This document shows positions 52,728 through 62,071 of a DNA stretch of 64,000 bases, one piece after another. The stretch comes from Algoriphagus sp. TR-M9. Its GTDB lineage: Bacteria; Bacteroidota; Bacteroidia; Cytophagales; Cyclobacteriaceae. The translations under genes were made by a program, and so were the position numbers. The first letter of the stretch is position 1. Every line of letters starts with the position of its first letter. The notes beneath the pieces are model-generated. The model ran no database searches. It was not told where the DNA came from and saw only the letters and a list, made by a program, of their open reading frames with translations. The stretch covers positions 2,985,001 through 3,049,000 of the forward strand of contig NZ_CP115160.1 of assembly GCF_027594545.1 (NCBI RefSeq), in the 5' to 3' direction.

Positions 52728-55700
52728 TTAAAGGTTGACATTAAGACCAACCGTAAAGGTTCTCGCTGGAGTGTAAGCATTTGAAGTAGTTCCGTTGAAG
52801 CTACCAGACACATACATTCCTTTTCTTTGAGATAACCAGCCCAGGTTTTCACCCGCTAGGTACACCGTAGCTCCACCTACACTGATGCGATCAAGTAAGG
52901 TTTTTGGTAATCTATAGCTCAGATTAACAGATCTCAGGTTCAAATAGGAGCCATCAATTAACCATCTGTCAGATTGTACATTAGTTTGTGCTCCTCCGGT
53001 GACATCCATTTTAGGTACGTCAGTGATCTGACCTGGAGTAGTCCATCTGTTCAATGCATCTACATGAAGTGCATTACCGTCTGGGTCAGCATTCATCAAG
53101 CTAGCATAAGATCCGTCATACACTTGACCTCCTACAGAGTAAGACACCAAAACGTTCAAGGAGAATCCTTTGTAGCTAAAGGTATTGGTCAAACCTCCGA
53201 AGAAATCAGGAATAGCAGTACCTGCAAAATGATACTTAGCATTGTTTGCTCTTGTAGTAACTGTATCCTGGCCTACAATTTTGGTAGTAGCGTCGTCTTC
53301 TGCATAGGCTTCAGCTCTGTATAGACCCTCGCCAGTTTCTGGATCCACTCCATACCAGTCTCTCAACCAGTAATCATAGATAGATCTTCCAACCACCAAT
53401 TTCTTGGTTCCGTTGATTTGCTCTTCGAAAGGAAGCTTCTTGAACTCATTCTTGAAAGTAGAAACGTTCAAGCTAGCAGTCCAAGTGAAATCATTGCTAC
53501 GGATTACATCACCTTGAATACTGAATTCTATACCAGTGTTAGCAAGCGTACCGATGTTCTGAAGCTTCTCCTCTAGACCAGTAGTCAAAGACAAAGGAAC
53601 TTCGAAAAGTAGGTTTTCAGACTGTCTGTTGTAATACTCCAAGGTACCGGTGAATCTACCTGCGAAAGCAAAGTCCAAACCTACATCAAAGGTATTGTTT
53701 GATTCCCATACCAAATCTTCAGCTGCCAAACTTGCCTGAAGTATACCCGGCTCAGATGCATTGTTATAACCTAGGTCATAAAGTGCCTGCCAAGGATAAT
53801 ATCCACCAATAGCATCATTACCTACTTCACCATAAGAAGCTCTTAGCTTCAGCATGTCAAAGAAGTCAGAATTGAAGAAGTTTTCCTGGTCAATATTCCA
53901 AGCAGCACCAACAGAGAAGAAGTTACCTCTTCTTACTTCACTGTAGAATTTAGAGGAAGCATCCGTACGGAATGAACCAGATAGGGAGTACTTATCGTCG
54001 AATACATAATTTACTCTAGAGAATAAAGATTCGATTCTGTGTCTGTCGATTCTACCATTGGCAGAACTAATAGTCACAAAGTTGTCTGGCTCTATATTAC
54101 CGTCTAGAATCTGATCCTGCTTAGCTAGATACTGATAATTGTACTTGTAGTCATAGTTCTCGTGACCTACTAAGGCTTCTACGAAATGCTTCTCTTTGAA
54201 AGTGTTGGTATAAGTCAACAACTGGTTGAAAGTGTAAGAATTTGTACGGCCATTGGTACGGTTAGTACGACCAGCTGGAGCGCCATCACCCACGATTGGG
54301 TTATCATAACCAATGCTCAATAGAGAAGTAATGTCGGTAGCGATATTAGTTCTCAATGCAAAGTGCTTCAAGAAAGTGATCTCAGCATAGGCTCTTGCAG
54401 AGATTACATCTCTGTCTGTTTGATCCACATTGAGCAATGCCTCCTGATAAGCGTGACGTCCTGGAGATCCACCTGGACCTCTAGATGGAAGACCTAGATT
54501 TGTAAGGTCACCAGTATCGAAAATTTTGTTTCCGAATTCGTCGGTCAAATATCCACCTGTCATCATATTCTGAGCATACACAGGGTAAATAGGTCCCATG
54601 TTTCTAGAGAAGAACATAGGGTTTACATAACTGGTGTTTCCATCGGTTCTGGCATTGTTACCATCACTCATGGTAGCAGAAAGGTTTACACCTGTTTTGA
54701 ACCAGTCAGTAGCCTGAGTATTGATATTCAATCTACCAGTGAATCGCTCGAAATCAGAGTTAATCACGAAACCATCTTCTTTCAAGTAACCTACTGAAGT
54801 AAAGAAATCTGTTTTATCAGATCCACCACTATAAGTCATGTTGTATTCAGATCTACCTCCTCTACCAGCTACATAGTCTTCCCATGCTAGATCCTGGAAG
54901 TTATTTGAAGCAGAAGGATTCAAAGTACCATCTGCTCCTACTACTTGGTCATTTGGTACATTGTAAACATTGTAACCCAATACACCATCGATCAACTCTT
55001 CAGATGCATAAGCAGCAGCTTCAGCACCTGTAGCACCATTTCCTAGCTGGGAGTTTCTCAAAGATTCCCAAACCAAAGGATAATACTGATCAGCATTTAC
55101 TCTTTCATATTCTGGCAAAGCTCTGCTTGCAGTACCCTGCTGAACTCTGAAACTAAAGTTTGGCTTGTTCTTTTTACCTTTTTTGGTAGTGATCATAATC
55201 ACACCGTTAGCAGCTCTTGATCCATAAAGTGCAGCAGAAGACGCATCCTTCAGGATAGTCATATCTTCGATGTCTTCAGGATTCAAGTTGGAGATATTGG
55301 CATCGTAAGGAACTCCATCTACTACATAAAGTGGAGAAGAAGAAGAGTTCACAGAACCAATACCTCTAATACGTACAGCTGGAGTAGAACCCGGCTGGCC
55401 GGACGCAGAGGTAGTAATTACACCTGGAGACTGACCCTCGATGGCATTCACCACGTTGTTGATCGGTCTATTGGCGATTTGATCACCTTTCAGTGCAATT
55501 GCAGAACCTGTAAAGTTACCTTTGTCTGCAGTACCGTACGCGGTAACGATTACCTCATCCAAATTTTGGGCATCTGGCTCCATAGTCACGTTGACTACAG
55601 ACCTGTTACCGATAGCTTCCTCTACAGTAGAGTAGCCAATGTAGCTAAATACTAGAGTTTGAGATCCAGCTGGAACGTCAACACTATAGTAACCATCAAG

Positions 55701-55865
55701 GTCAGTCACTACTCCTATGGTAGTTCCTTTTACCAAGACGCTGACTCCAATGAGTCCCGCCGGCTCCTCTTCAGAAACCAGCCTTCCTGTTACAGTCCTG
55801 CTTTGCGCAAAAGCTGAAACAGTTACTAATAGCCCTAAGAGCAAACTTAGTAATGTTCTTTTCAT
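52728..55865 (-). CDS. TonB-dependent outer-membrane receptor, SusC/RagA family
   Basis: A 1045-residue receptor starting MKRTLLSLLLGLLVTVSAFAQ. A longer frame begins at 55901, but the Met at 55865 is followed directly by a clean signal peptide and is preferred. Domains: carboxypeptidase-regulatory-like (EEPAGLIGVSVLVKGTTIGV, read as LIGVSVLVKGT), plug with ARVRIRGIGSVNSSSSPLYV (RIRGIGSVNSSS) and barrel ending YTPARTFTVGLNVNL. The plug contains LYGSRAANGVIMITTKKGK (SRAANGVIMITTKKG). Pairs with the SusD-like gene 12 bases downstream; the substrate is unknown. Confidence 0.95.
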   Translation of the reverse strand: MKRTLLSLLLGLLVTVSAFAQSRTVTGRLVSEEEPAGLIGVSVLVKGTTIGVVTDLDGYYSVDVPAGSQTLVFSYIGYSTVEEAIGNRSVVNVTMEPDAQNLDEVIVTAYGTADKGNFTGSAIALKGDQIANRPINNVVNAIEGQSPGVITTSASGQPGSTPAVRIRGIGSVNSSSSPLYVVDGVPYDANISNLNPEDIEDMTILKDASSAALYGSRAANGVIMITTKKGKKNKPNFSFRVQQGTASRALPEYERVNADQYYPLVWESLRNSQLGNGATGAEAAAYASEELIDGVLGYNVYNVPNDQVVGADGTLNPSASNNFQDLAWEDYVAGRGGRSEYNMTYSGGSDKTDFFTSVGYLKEDGFVINSDFERFTGRLNINTQATDWFKTGVNLSATMSDGNNARTDGNTSYVNPMFFSRNMGPIYPVYAQNMMTGGYLTDEFGNKIFDTGDLTNLGLPSRGPGGSPGRHAYQEALLNVDQTDRDVISARAYAEITFLKHFALRTNIATDITSLLSIGYDNPIVGDGAPAGRTNRTNGRTNSYTFNQLLTYTNTFKEKHFVEALVGHENYDYKYNYQYLAKQDQILDGNIEPDNFVTISSANGRIDRHRIESLFSRVNYVFDDKYSLSGSFRTDASSKFYSEVRRGNFFSVGAAWNIDQENFFNSDFFDMLKLRASYGEVGNDAIGGYYPWQALYDLGYNNASEPGILQASLAAEDLVWESNNTFDVGLDFAFAGRFTGTLEYYNRQSENLLFEVPLSLTTGLEEKLQNIGTLANTGIEFSIQGDVIRSNDFTWTASLNVSTFKNEFKKLPFEEQINGTKKLVVGRSIYDYWLRDWYGVDPETGEGLYRAEAYAEDDATTKIVGQDTVTTRANNAKYHFAGTAIPDFFGGLTNTFSYKGFSLNVLVSYSVGGQVYDGSYASLMNADPDGNALHVDALNRWTTPGQITDVPKMDVTGGAQTNVQSDRWLIDGSYLNLRSVNLSYRLPKTLLDRISVGGATVYLAGENLGWLSQRKGMYVSGSFNGTTSNAYTPARTFTVGLNVNL

Positions 55866-56286
55866 AAGATTTAATAAATAGTTAGTAATCAACAACATCA
55901 CCTTGACATTGCATATTCTTTACCGCCCATCTTTATCTTTACCAAAGCAATTGAATGGGTGGCCTATAATTTCTATTTTGTGGTTGGGGGGTGTGTGGCG
56001 GAGGTATGATCACCTCATAGGATTATCTCTAATTGTTGGTTAAATATGATACGCTATACTTTGGGTTTTTTAACTGTTCAGTTTCGAACGATAATTATCA
56101 AATTGTTATTGTTATTTGATCAAAAACCTCTAAAACTTGAGCAGTTATCTTATTTTGGTCGCTAAGATATTCCATTTTTACGTTTTTTAACACCTGCTTA
56201 ACCTAAAATTTATTATTTTTTGTAGGAAAGTTCTAGACTGTTTGAAATTTCAAAAATTTCAAAATTTCATTTTTCCATTTCCTATT
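55866..56286. other. Divergent gene-free region between second susC and DUF1801
   Basis: About 420 bases without a supported gene. It includes a G-rich stretch (GTGGTTGGGGGGTGTGTGG, 55981-55999) and AT-rich flanks. It should contain the promoters of the SusC operon (minus) and of the DUF1801 gene (plus), but no exact TTTG/TAnnTTTG pair is seen. Confidence 0.4.
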
Positions 56287-56703
56287 ATGTCAGAATTAAA
56301 AACTAAGCCCACAAATGACTCTGTCGAAAAATTCCTAAAATCTATAGAGCACCCAGTTAGAAGGGCAGATGGCCTGACCCTTTTAGAAATTTTCAAGGAG
56401 GAAACCGGGGAGCCACCGACTCTCTGGGGGCCTAGCATAGTTGGATTCGGGAGATATCAATATAAGTACCCATCTGGCAAGGAGATGGAATGGTTTCCGG
56501 TAGGATTTTCTCCTAGAAAACAATCACTTTCTATTTATATTATGCTCGAAAAGGAAAAACTAGAACCTTTTCTCAAAAAACTGGGTAAATACAAAATATC
56601 CAAAGCTTGTATTTACATTAATAAGCTAGCTGATGTAGATGAAAAAGTCCTTCGGGAGATGATTCATAGTTCAATAAATCTAATCAACAACAAAAACACT
56701 TAA
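56287..56703 (+). CDS. DUF1801 (YdhG-like) domain protein
   Basis: A 138-residue protein from the Met at 56287. The frame is open upstream to 56242, but that extension is unlike known members. The DUF1801 signature appears as WGPSIVGFGRYQYKYPSGKE, cut as PSIVGFGRYQYKYPSG, and the basic FSPRKQSLSIYIM strand. Members are small cytosolic proteins of unknown function, sometimes called YdhG-like iron chaperone-like proteins (the bacterial frataxin-like fold). It overlaps none but is followed one base later by a DUF1835 gene. Confidence 0.85.
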   Translation: MSELKTKPTNDSVEKFLKSIEHPVRRADGLTLLEIFKEETGEPPTLWGPSIVGFGRYQYKYPSGKEMEWFPVGFSPRKQSLSIYIMLEKEKLEPFLKKLGKYKISKACIYINKLADVDEKVLREMIHSSINLINNKNT

Positions 56704-56704
56704 A

Positions 56705-57454
56705 ATGCTACATGTATTAAATGGAGATTCGTTAGCAGAAACTTTTCCTCCCAGCATTTCGGGAAACATCGCTATCATGCGCGAATGCCTGGTAGATGGC
56801 CCAGTAGCCGCAGACTCCTTCAATGAACTGGCTATCGTTCGGTCGGAGTATTTAAAAAAAACTTATCCAGAAGCAGCAGATCAAGATTACTACACATACG
56901 TCACCCCACAGTTCAAAAAAATACTGACGGCTACCTCTGCTACAGACGTCTATCTCTGGTTCGAAAACGATCTCTTCTGCCAGGTCAACCTATGGTATGT
57001 CGTTCATCTGCTCAAAGCTCATAAAGGACAACTGTACCTGGTCAGCCCTACCACTGACTTAATCGAGGGATTTGGTGGAATGAACATTGACCAGCTGAGA
57101 AGTGCCTACCGTAATGCAAAACCGCTTACGTCAAACGAAAGGCATGTATTGGCTGATATGTGGCAACTCTATCAGACGCAAAATACCGCAGAGGCCCTCA
57201 CCCTATCCTTGCAGACCAGCCCAGAATTGCCATTTCTGCACCCAGCAGTAGTAGCCTGGGTAGAGTCCATTCCTCATGGGGAGTATCTAGGTAAGCCAAA
57301 AGAAGCATTAAAGGAAATTTCAGCTCAGTTGGGAACGGATGATTTCGGGAAAATCTTCAGAGCATTTCATGTAAAGTATGCCATTTATGGCTATGGAGAC
57401 CTGCAAGTGAAACGACTTTGGGAGGAACTGAAAAAAGAAGAGTTAGAAAAATAA
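56705..57454 (+). CDS. DUF1835 domain protein
   Basis: A 249-residue protein starting MLHVLNGDSLAETFP, typical of the DUF1835 N-terminus, with later pieces IAIMRECLVDGPV, DVYLWFENDLFCQVNLW and MNIDQLRSAYRNA. The family is related in layout to proteins called uracil-DNA-glycosylase-like or RNA-binding by context only; no activity is known. It begins one base after the DUF1801 stop, so the genes are co-transcribed. A strong terminator follows. Confidence 0.85.
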   Translation: MLHVLNGDSLAETFPPSISGNIAIMRECLVDGPVAADSFNELAIVRSEYLKKTYPEAADQDYYTYVTPQFKKILTATSATDVYLWFENDLFCQVNLWYVVHLLKAHKGQLYLVSPTTDLIEGFGGMNIDQLRSAYRNAKPLTSNERHVLADMWQLYQTQNTAEALTLSLQTSPELPFLHPAVVAWVESIPHGEYLGKPKEALKEISAQLGTDDFGKIFRAFHVKYAIYGYGDLQVKRLWEELKKEELEK

Positions 57455-57457
57455 CTT

Positions 57458-57488
57458 AAAGGAGCTGCTAAAAACAGCTCCTTTTTTT
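57458..57488. terminator. Bidirectional terminator between DUF1835 and the ECF partner gene
   Basis: AAAGGAGCTG (57458-57467) pairs with CAGCTCCTTT (57475-57484), then T7. The flanking A and T runs let it serve both strands. Confidence 0.9.
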
Positions 57489-58080
57489 ATTCTAATTCTT
57501 TCAGCATAACTTCAGAAGAATCCATCACGCGTCTGTATTTTTTCAAAACCCAGCGACTAAATAGAACCAAAAAAACCAATCCTCCAGGGATATAAATCCC
57601 CCAAAACCATGGTTTATATACAATTTCTTCAGAGCCATTTAACTCTGTCAAAGGAGGTAAAATGCAGATCAATAAAATCACACCACAAATTATCCCATAG
57701 CGTTGAACTTTCCAGAATTGAACTTTACTTTTTGAAAACTTTTCTAACAGCTTTGCTGGAGCTTCTGCATCAATTCGAATATTCCGCATTCCTTTCACAG
57801 CAGATAAACTTGCTACTGGCAAAGCAATCATTAAAAAGACTGCTACTAAAGCAAAGATTTGATTATACCACAATTCAAAATCTCCAAATCTGGACAAGAA
57901 ATACATTGCGTAGCCAACACAAACCAAGGAACCCAAAATCTCAGGGATTCTAATGCTATTCATTTTACTCCTGAATTTCTGCTTCGTGATCTGCAGCAGT
58001 ATTTCTTTTTGAATTTTATCCTGTTTTTCCACTTGCAGACTGAGGTCAGCCCAAAGGGATTTCATTTCATCGAGTTCCAT
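57487..58080 (-). CDS. Membrane partner of an ECF sigma factor (possible anti-sigma)
   Basis: A 197-residue protein with a cytosolic N-terminal region (residues 1-40, MELDEMKSLWADLSLQVEKQ) that looks like a coiled coil, and four hydrophobic segments (near residues 45-65, 75-97, 128-148 and 158-178). It lies directly behind an ECF sigma gene and overlaps it by 14 bases, a common layout for membrane anti-sigma or sigma-regulated proteins, but no zinc-binding anti-sigma motif is present. The role is inferred from context only. Confidence 0.7.
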   Translation of the reverse strand: MELDEMKSLWADLSLQVEKQDKIQKEILLQITKQKFRSKMNSIRIPEILGSLVCVGYAMYFLSRFGDFELWYNQIFALVAVFLMIALPVASLSAVKGMRNIRIDAEAPAKLLEKFSKSKVQFWKVQRYGIICGVILLICILPPLTELNGSEEIVYKPWFWGIYIPGGLVFLVLFSRWVLKKYRRVMDSSEVMLKELE

Positions 58081-58576
58081 ATTCTGTTGATTTAGGATTC
58101 ATTTCTGATTTAAGTTTTTGTCTGATTCTAGACATTCTCGTACCCACGTTGCTCACTGATATTCCGGATATCTCCGCGATTTCTTCGTAGGATTTATCTT
58201 CCAAAAAGAGAAAGATGATACCTCTATCCAGCAAATTCAATTTTCTGATCTGGGCATAGAGTAGTTGGATTTTCTCTTCTCTCTCAGAATCATTTGACTC
58301 CGAGAACTGAATAGTTACCTGATCAAAAGGCAGGGTATTCAACTGCTTTTTCGATTTATTCAAATGAGTAATCGCAGTATTCATCCCTACTCTGTAAAGC
58401 CAGGTGCTTGGCTTGGAAGCTTTTTTGAAATGAGCAAAAGACTTCCACGTCTGGTACACGATCTCTTGATACAAGTCATCCTGTTCGGCTTGTTCCTTCG
58501 CATAGATCGTCGCGATCTTATAGATCAGCCCCTGATTTGCATGGATTAGATGGACGAACTCTTCCTCTTTACTCAT
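58067..58576 (-). CDS. ECF-family RNA polymerase sigma factor
   Basis: A 169-residue sigma-70-family regulator. Region 2 contains QDDLYQEIVYQTWKSFAHF with PSTWLYRVGMNTAITHL (WLYRVGMNTAI), and region 4 contains LFLEDKSYEEIAEISGISVSNVGTRM, cut as YEEIAEISGISVSNVGTRM. There is no long extra domain, so it is a small ECF sigma. It is co-encoded with a membrane protein 14 bases overlapped, likely its regulator. A divergent repeat cluster lies upstream. The regulon is unknown. Confidence 0.92.
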   Translation of the reverse strand: MSKEEEFVHLIHANQGLIYKIATIYAKEQAEQDDLYQEIVYQTWKSFAHFKKASKPSTWLYRVGMNTAITHLNKSKKQLNTLPFDQVTIQFSESNDSEREEKIQLLYAQIRKLNLLDRGIIFLFLEDKSYEEIAEISGISVSNVGTRMSRIRQKLKSEMNPKSTEYGTR

Positions 58577-58672
58577 TTGATTTCATTTACTCCATTAGTC
58601 TTAGCTCTTTGGAAAAAATCACAGATTTGATGAAAAATTTTTAAAAAGTAAGGAAATCGTAGGTAAAATCTT

Positions 58673-58837
58673 TTCGTGGCGACACGAACCACGACGTAAC
58701 AATACCTAATGTCCTGCTTCTGGAGAAGCAGGACAACGGCAAAATCTGTTCGTGATGATTCGAACAGCGGCGTGAAAAATATTCAGAAAATCTGAATTAG
58801 TATTAGAGGAACTGTTCGTGAGACACGAACAGTGGCG
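58673..58837. repeat. Cluster of palindromic repeats between ECF and GSCFA genes
   Basis: Three imperfect palindromes: TTCGTG/CACGAA at 58673-58688, CTGTTCG/CGAACAG at 58746-58767 and ACTGTTCGTG/CACGAACAGT at 58811-58833, each followed by a GGCG or related ACG tail. An 11-base hairpin TGTCCTGCTTC/GAAGCAGGACA (58710-58735) and ATTCAGA/TCTGAAT (58781-58797) lie between them. The copies recur about every 66-74 bases. No gene lies within; the elements may be extragenic palindromes rather than terminators. Confidence 0.75.
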
Positions 58838-58904
58838 GAATTAAAGCCCAACATCTGAAAAGCAGAACAACTGCTTCTGTAGAAAACCAAAAATTCCTCT
58901 GAGC

Positions 58905-58939
58905 TCTCTGTGAAAACCTTTGTGTCCACTGTGGTTAAA
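58905..58939 (+). repeat. Dispersed intergenic repeat, copy B
   Basis: A 35-base match to 25595-25629 in the same orientation (26 identities). It ends in GGTTAAA and underlies the first codons of a longer open frame to the GSCFA gene, which argues that those codons are not coding. Confidence 0.5.
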
Positions 58940-58969
58940 ACAATCCATCACAAATCCTTAATTTCGGGT

Positions 58970-59947
58970 ATGCAATGGTCCACCGAATTCACTATTCCTG
59001 AATCTCAATTCCCCATCTCTCATCAGAGCAAGATCCTGAGTATGGGTTCCTGCTTTGCGCAAGCTATGGGTCAAAAAATGCTTGAAGCAAAGTTCGACTG
59101 CCTGGTCAATCCATTCGGAACCATCTTTCATCCGATGATTTTGGGTGACTTGCTGGATCATGCTATGCTTCAGGACAAGATTGAGGAAAATGGAATCCTG
59201 GAGCGGGATGGGATAATTTATTACTTGGGAGCACATTCAGACCTATTTGCAAATTCCAGGGAAGAGCTTGCACAAAAATATGCTGCACAACTTGCTGCAG
59301 TCAAAGATTACCTAGAAACCGGTACTCATTTAATTCTGACCTTAGGCACCTCATGGATTTACGAAACCGAGGATTTCGGGAGGGTAGCCAATTGCCACAA
59401 ACTTCCCCAAAAGCAGTTCAGAAAGAAACTCGTTCCGCTCGACGAAATGGCTTCACATTTAATCCACATTTTTGGAAAAATTTCACGGGTATTTCCCAAC
59501 CTAAAAATCATCTTGACAGTCAGTCCTGTGCGTCATATCAAAGATGGTATTCCGGAGAATCAACTCAGTAAAAGTTTACTGCGCGTACTTTGCACTCAGT
59601 TGGAAGGCAGGTTTTCCTTTGTTTCATATTTCCCAGCTTATGAGGTGATGATGGACGAATTGCGGGATTATCGTTTCTATAAAAAAGACCTGATCCACCC
59701 AACTGAAGAAGCCGAAGACTATATCTGGGAGAAATGGAGCAAAGCTTATTTCAACAAAGAGACACAAACCAAAACAGAAGAAATTCAAAAAATCAAACAA
59801 GAACTGGCACATCGCCCACTTAACCCCAACAGTGAAGCCCACAGGAAATTTCTGCAGAATCTTCTGAAAAAGCTGGAACGATTGAACGGGGAATTTGATT
59901 TTTCTTGGGAGCTCAATAAAATTGAATCTGAATTAAAGCAGGATTAA
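58970..59947 (+). CDS. GSCFA-family protein
   Basis: A 325-residue protein starting at the Met at 58970. The frame is open back to 58910, but those codons lie in a dispersed repeat. The name-giving GSCFA motif is at residues 26-30 (LSMGSCFAQAMG), followed by FGTIFHPM, HLILTLGTSWIYE and LTVSPVRHIKDG, with a DLIHPT near the end. This resembles an SGNH-like hydrolase fold with the Ser in GSCFA, Asn/Gly blocks and a final DxxH, so an esterase role is a reasonable inference. Cytosolic. Confidence 0.92.
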   Translation: MQWSTEFTIPESQFPISHQSKILSMGSCFAQAMGQKMLEAKFDCLVNPFGTIFHPMILGDLLDHAMLQDKIEENGILERDGIIYYLGAHSDLFANSREELAQKYAAQLAAVKDYLETGTHLILTLGTSWIYETEDFGRVANCHKLPQKQFRKKLVPLDEMASHLIHIFGKISRVFPNLKIILTVSPVRHIKDGIPENQLSKSLLRVLCTQLEGRFSFVSYFPAYEVMMDELRDYRFYKKDLIHPTEEAEDYIWEKWSKAYFNKETQTKTEEIQKIKQELAHRPLNPNSEAHRKFLQNLLKKLERLNGEFDFSWELNKIESELKQD

Positions 59948-60040
59948 TCCTCCAGGGGTTTGAAACCCTAGGAGGATTTCCAAAGCTTATACTTTCACAA
60001 AATTTTTCAATTTTCAAATCCTAAAATTTTCCAATCTAAA

Positions 60041-62068
60041 ATGTCAAACCTTCTCCTCCACTCCCAATCTCCTTACCTCCTCCAACACGCCCACAATCCG
60101 GTGGACTGGATGCCTTGGGGACCAGAAGCACTGGAAAAAGCGAAAAGCGAAAACAAGCCGATTTTGGTATCCATTGGCTACTCTGCTTGCCACTGGTGCC
60201 ATGTGATGGAACGGGAAAGTTTCGAAGATGAAGCCACCGCTGAGCTCATGAACGCACATTTCGTCTGCATCAAAATCGACCGGGAAGAGCGTCCTGATAT
60301 CGACAATATTTACATGGACGCGGTTCAGGCCATGGGATTGCAAGGCGGATGGCCGCTGAATGTGTTTCTGATGCCGAATCAAAAACCCTTTTATGGAGGG
60401 ACTTATTTCCCAAACCAGCAATGGAAAGGCCTTTTGTCAAACATTGCCGATGCTTTTGAAAACCATGAGGATCAATTGGCGGAAAGTGCGGAAGGTTTTG
60501 GAAATAGTCTAAACAGACGGGAAACCGATAAATATGGAATCTTAGCTGGAAATCAGGAATTGGATCCAGATGAACTTGCAGAGATCGCCACCAAGATAAT
60601 TTCCCAGTTCGACTCGGAATGGGGCGGTATGAACCGAGTGCCTAAGTTCCCCATGCCGGCAATCTGGCATTTCACCCTAGATTATGCCCTGCTAAGCAAA
60701 AATGATCAAGTGCTGGAAAAAGTCTTTTTCACATTGAAAAAGATCGGAATGGGCGGAATCTATGATCAGCTGAGAGGTGGATTTGCAAGATATTCCGTAG
60801 ATGGCGAGTGGTTTGCACCACACTTCGAAAAGATGCTTTACGACAATGGACAATTAGTGGAATTGTATGCCAAAGCCTATCAGGTGAGCAAGGATGAGTT
60901 TTTCAAAGAAAAAGTCACTGAAACGGTCGCTTGGTTGGAAGCAGAAATGCTCAATGGAGAAGGCGGATTCCACGCTGCCCAAGATGCTGATTCGGAAGGA
61001 GTGGAAGGTAAATTCTATGTTTGGAGGTATGAGGAACTGAAGGAATTGATCCCTGAGGAACTACCTTGGTTTAGCAAACTTTACAACCTCAAGCCGGGTG
61101 GAAACTGGGAAGATGGAGTGAATATTTTGTTCCAAACCGAAAGCGAGCAGACAATTGCAGAGGAGTTTGGGATAGACTCAGTTGAATTTCAATTAAAATT
61201 AAAAGGAATAAAAGCTAAACTTCTGGAAGTCCGAAATCAGCAGATTTATCCTGGAAAAGACGATAAAATTCTCAGCGGATGGAATGGATTGATGAGCGCT
61301 GGTTTGATTCAGGCTTATTATGCAACGGGTCAGAAAAGCATGCTGGATTTAGCAATTCGAAACCTGGAATTTCTGGAGGACAAACTTCTAATTGATGGAG
61401 TTTTGCATCGAGCTTATAAAAACGGAAGTGCCTATACTCCAGGTTTTCTGGAGGATTATGCTGCAGTGATCCGAGCGTCCATGATGGCTTTTGAAGCAAG
61501 TGGAAATGCGCGATGGCTGGATTTGGCAAGATCTCTCACGGATTTTTGCATTGCGGAATTTCATGATGAATCCGATGGCTTTTTCTTCTTCAACAATCCT
61601 ACAGCAGAAAAACTAATCGCGAATAAAAAGGAGCTTTTTGACAATGTAATTCCTGCTTCCAATTCGATTATGGCAAGAAATCTCCATAGACTATCGCTTT
61701 TCACCTATGAAGAAAAATACTCGGAAATAGCATCAAAAATGCTAGGAGGCATGAAAGAACTTATCCTTAAAGAACCCGGCTTCCTTTGCAACTGGGCGAG
61801 CCTATTTTTGGAAAAATTGGTTCCAACTGCTGAAATTGCCATTGTAGGTAAAGGCGCAGCTGAAAGAGCAAAAGAATTTCAGCAAAACTATACTCCTAAT
61901 ATGATTTTGGCATTCGCAGAATCTTTGACAGAAAATGCCGCTATTCTTTCGGACAAGACTCCTGATTCGGCTGGAAATGCCTTAATTTATGTTTGCTTTG
62001 ATCATGCCTGCCGCAAACCTGTGAGCAATTATGAAGAAGCGATTTCACAACTTCCCTATTTAGCTTAA
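60041..62068 (+). CDS. Thioredoxin-domain/DUF255 protein (YyaL, spermatogenesis-associated 20-like)
   Basis: A 675-residue protein. The N-terminal thioredoxin-like domain (residues about 1-165) has the CxxC pair Cys50 and Cys53 in [12 protein letters not shown], followed by [15 protein letters not shown]. The remaining 500 residues are an alpha/alpha-barrel-like domain (for example [26 protein letters not shown], cut as [19 protein letters not shown]) similar to glycosidase or epimerase folds. The family occurs in all three domains of life, without a proven activity. No signal peptide. It is followed 3 bases later by priA. Confidence 0.92.
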   Translation: MSNLLLHSQSPYLLQHAHNPVDWMPWGPEALEKAKSENKPILVSIGYSACHWCHVMERESFEDEATAELMNAHFVCIKIDREERPDIDNIYMDAVQAMGLQGGWPLNVFLMPNQKPFYGGTYFPNQQWKGLLSNIADAFENHEDQLAESAEGFGNSLNRRETDKYGILAGNQELDPDELAEIATKIISQFDSEWGGMNRVPKFPMPAIWHFTLDYALLSKNDQVLEKVFFTLKKIGMGGIYDQLRGGFARYSVDGEWFAPHFEKMLYDNGQLVELYAKAYQVSKDEFFKEKVTETVAWLEAEMLNGEGGFHAAQDADSEGVEGKFYVWRYEELKELIPEELPWFSKLYNLKPGGNWEDGVNILFQTESEQTIAEEFGIDSVEFQLKLKGIKAKLLEVRNQQIYPGKDDKILSGWNGLMSAGLIQAYYATGQKSMLDLAIRNLEFLEDKLLIDGVLHRAYKNGSAYTPGFLEDYAAVIRASMMAFEASGNARWLDLARSLTDFCIAEFHDESDGFFFFNNPTAEKLIANKKELFDNVIPASNSIMARNLHRLSLFTYEEKYSEIASKMLGGMKELILKEPGFLCNWASLFLEKLVPTAEIAIVGKGAAERAKEFQQNYTPNMILAFAESLTENAAILSDKTPDSAGNALIYVCFDHACRKPVSNYEEAISQLPYLA

Positions 62069-62071
62069 TCC

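Noticed and set aside
55866..55901. Start of the second SusC-like gene at 55901
   Set aside because: The 12 extra residues precede a normal signal peptide starting at 55865.
58673..58837. Repeats considered as a CRISPR array
   Set aside because: The units are imperfect palindromes of unequal length with unlike spacers and no cas genes nearby.
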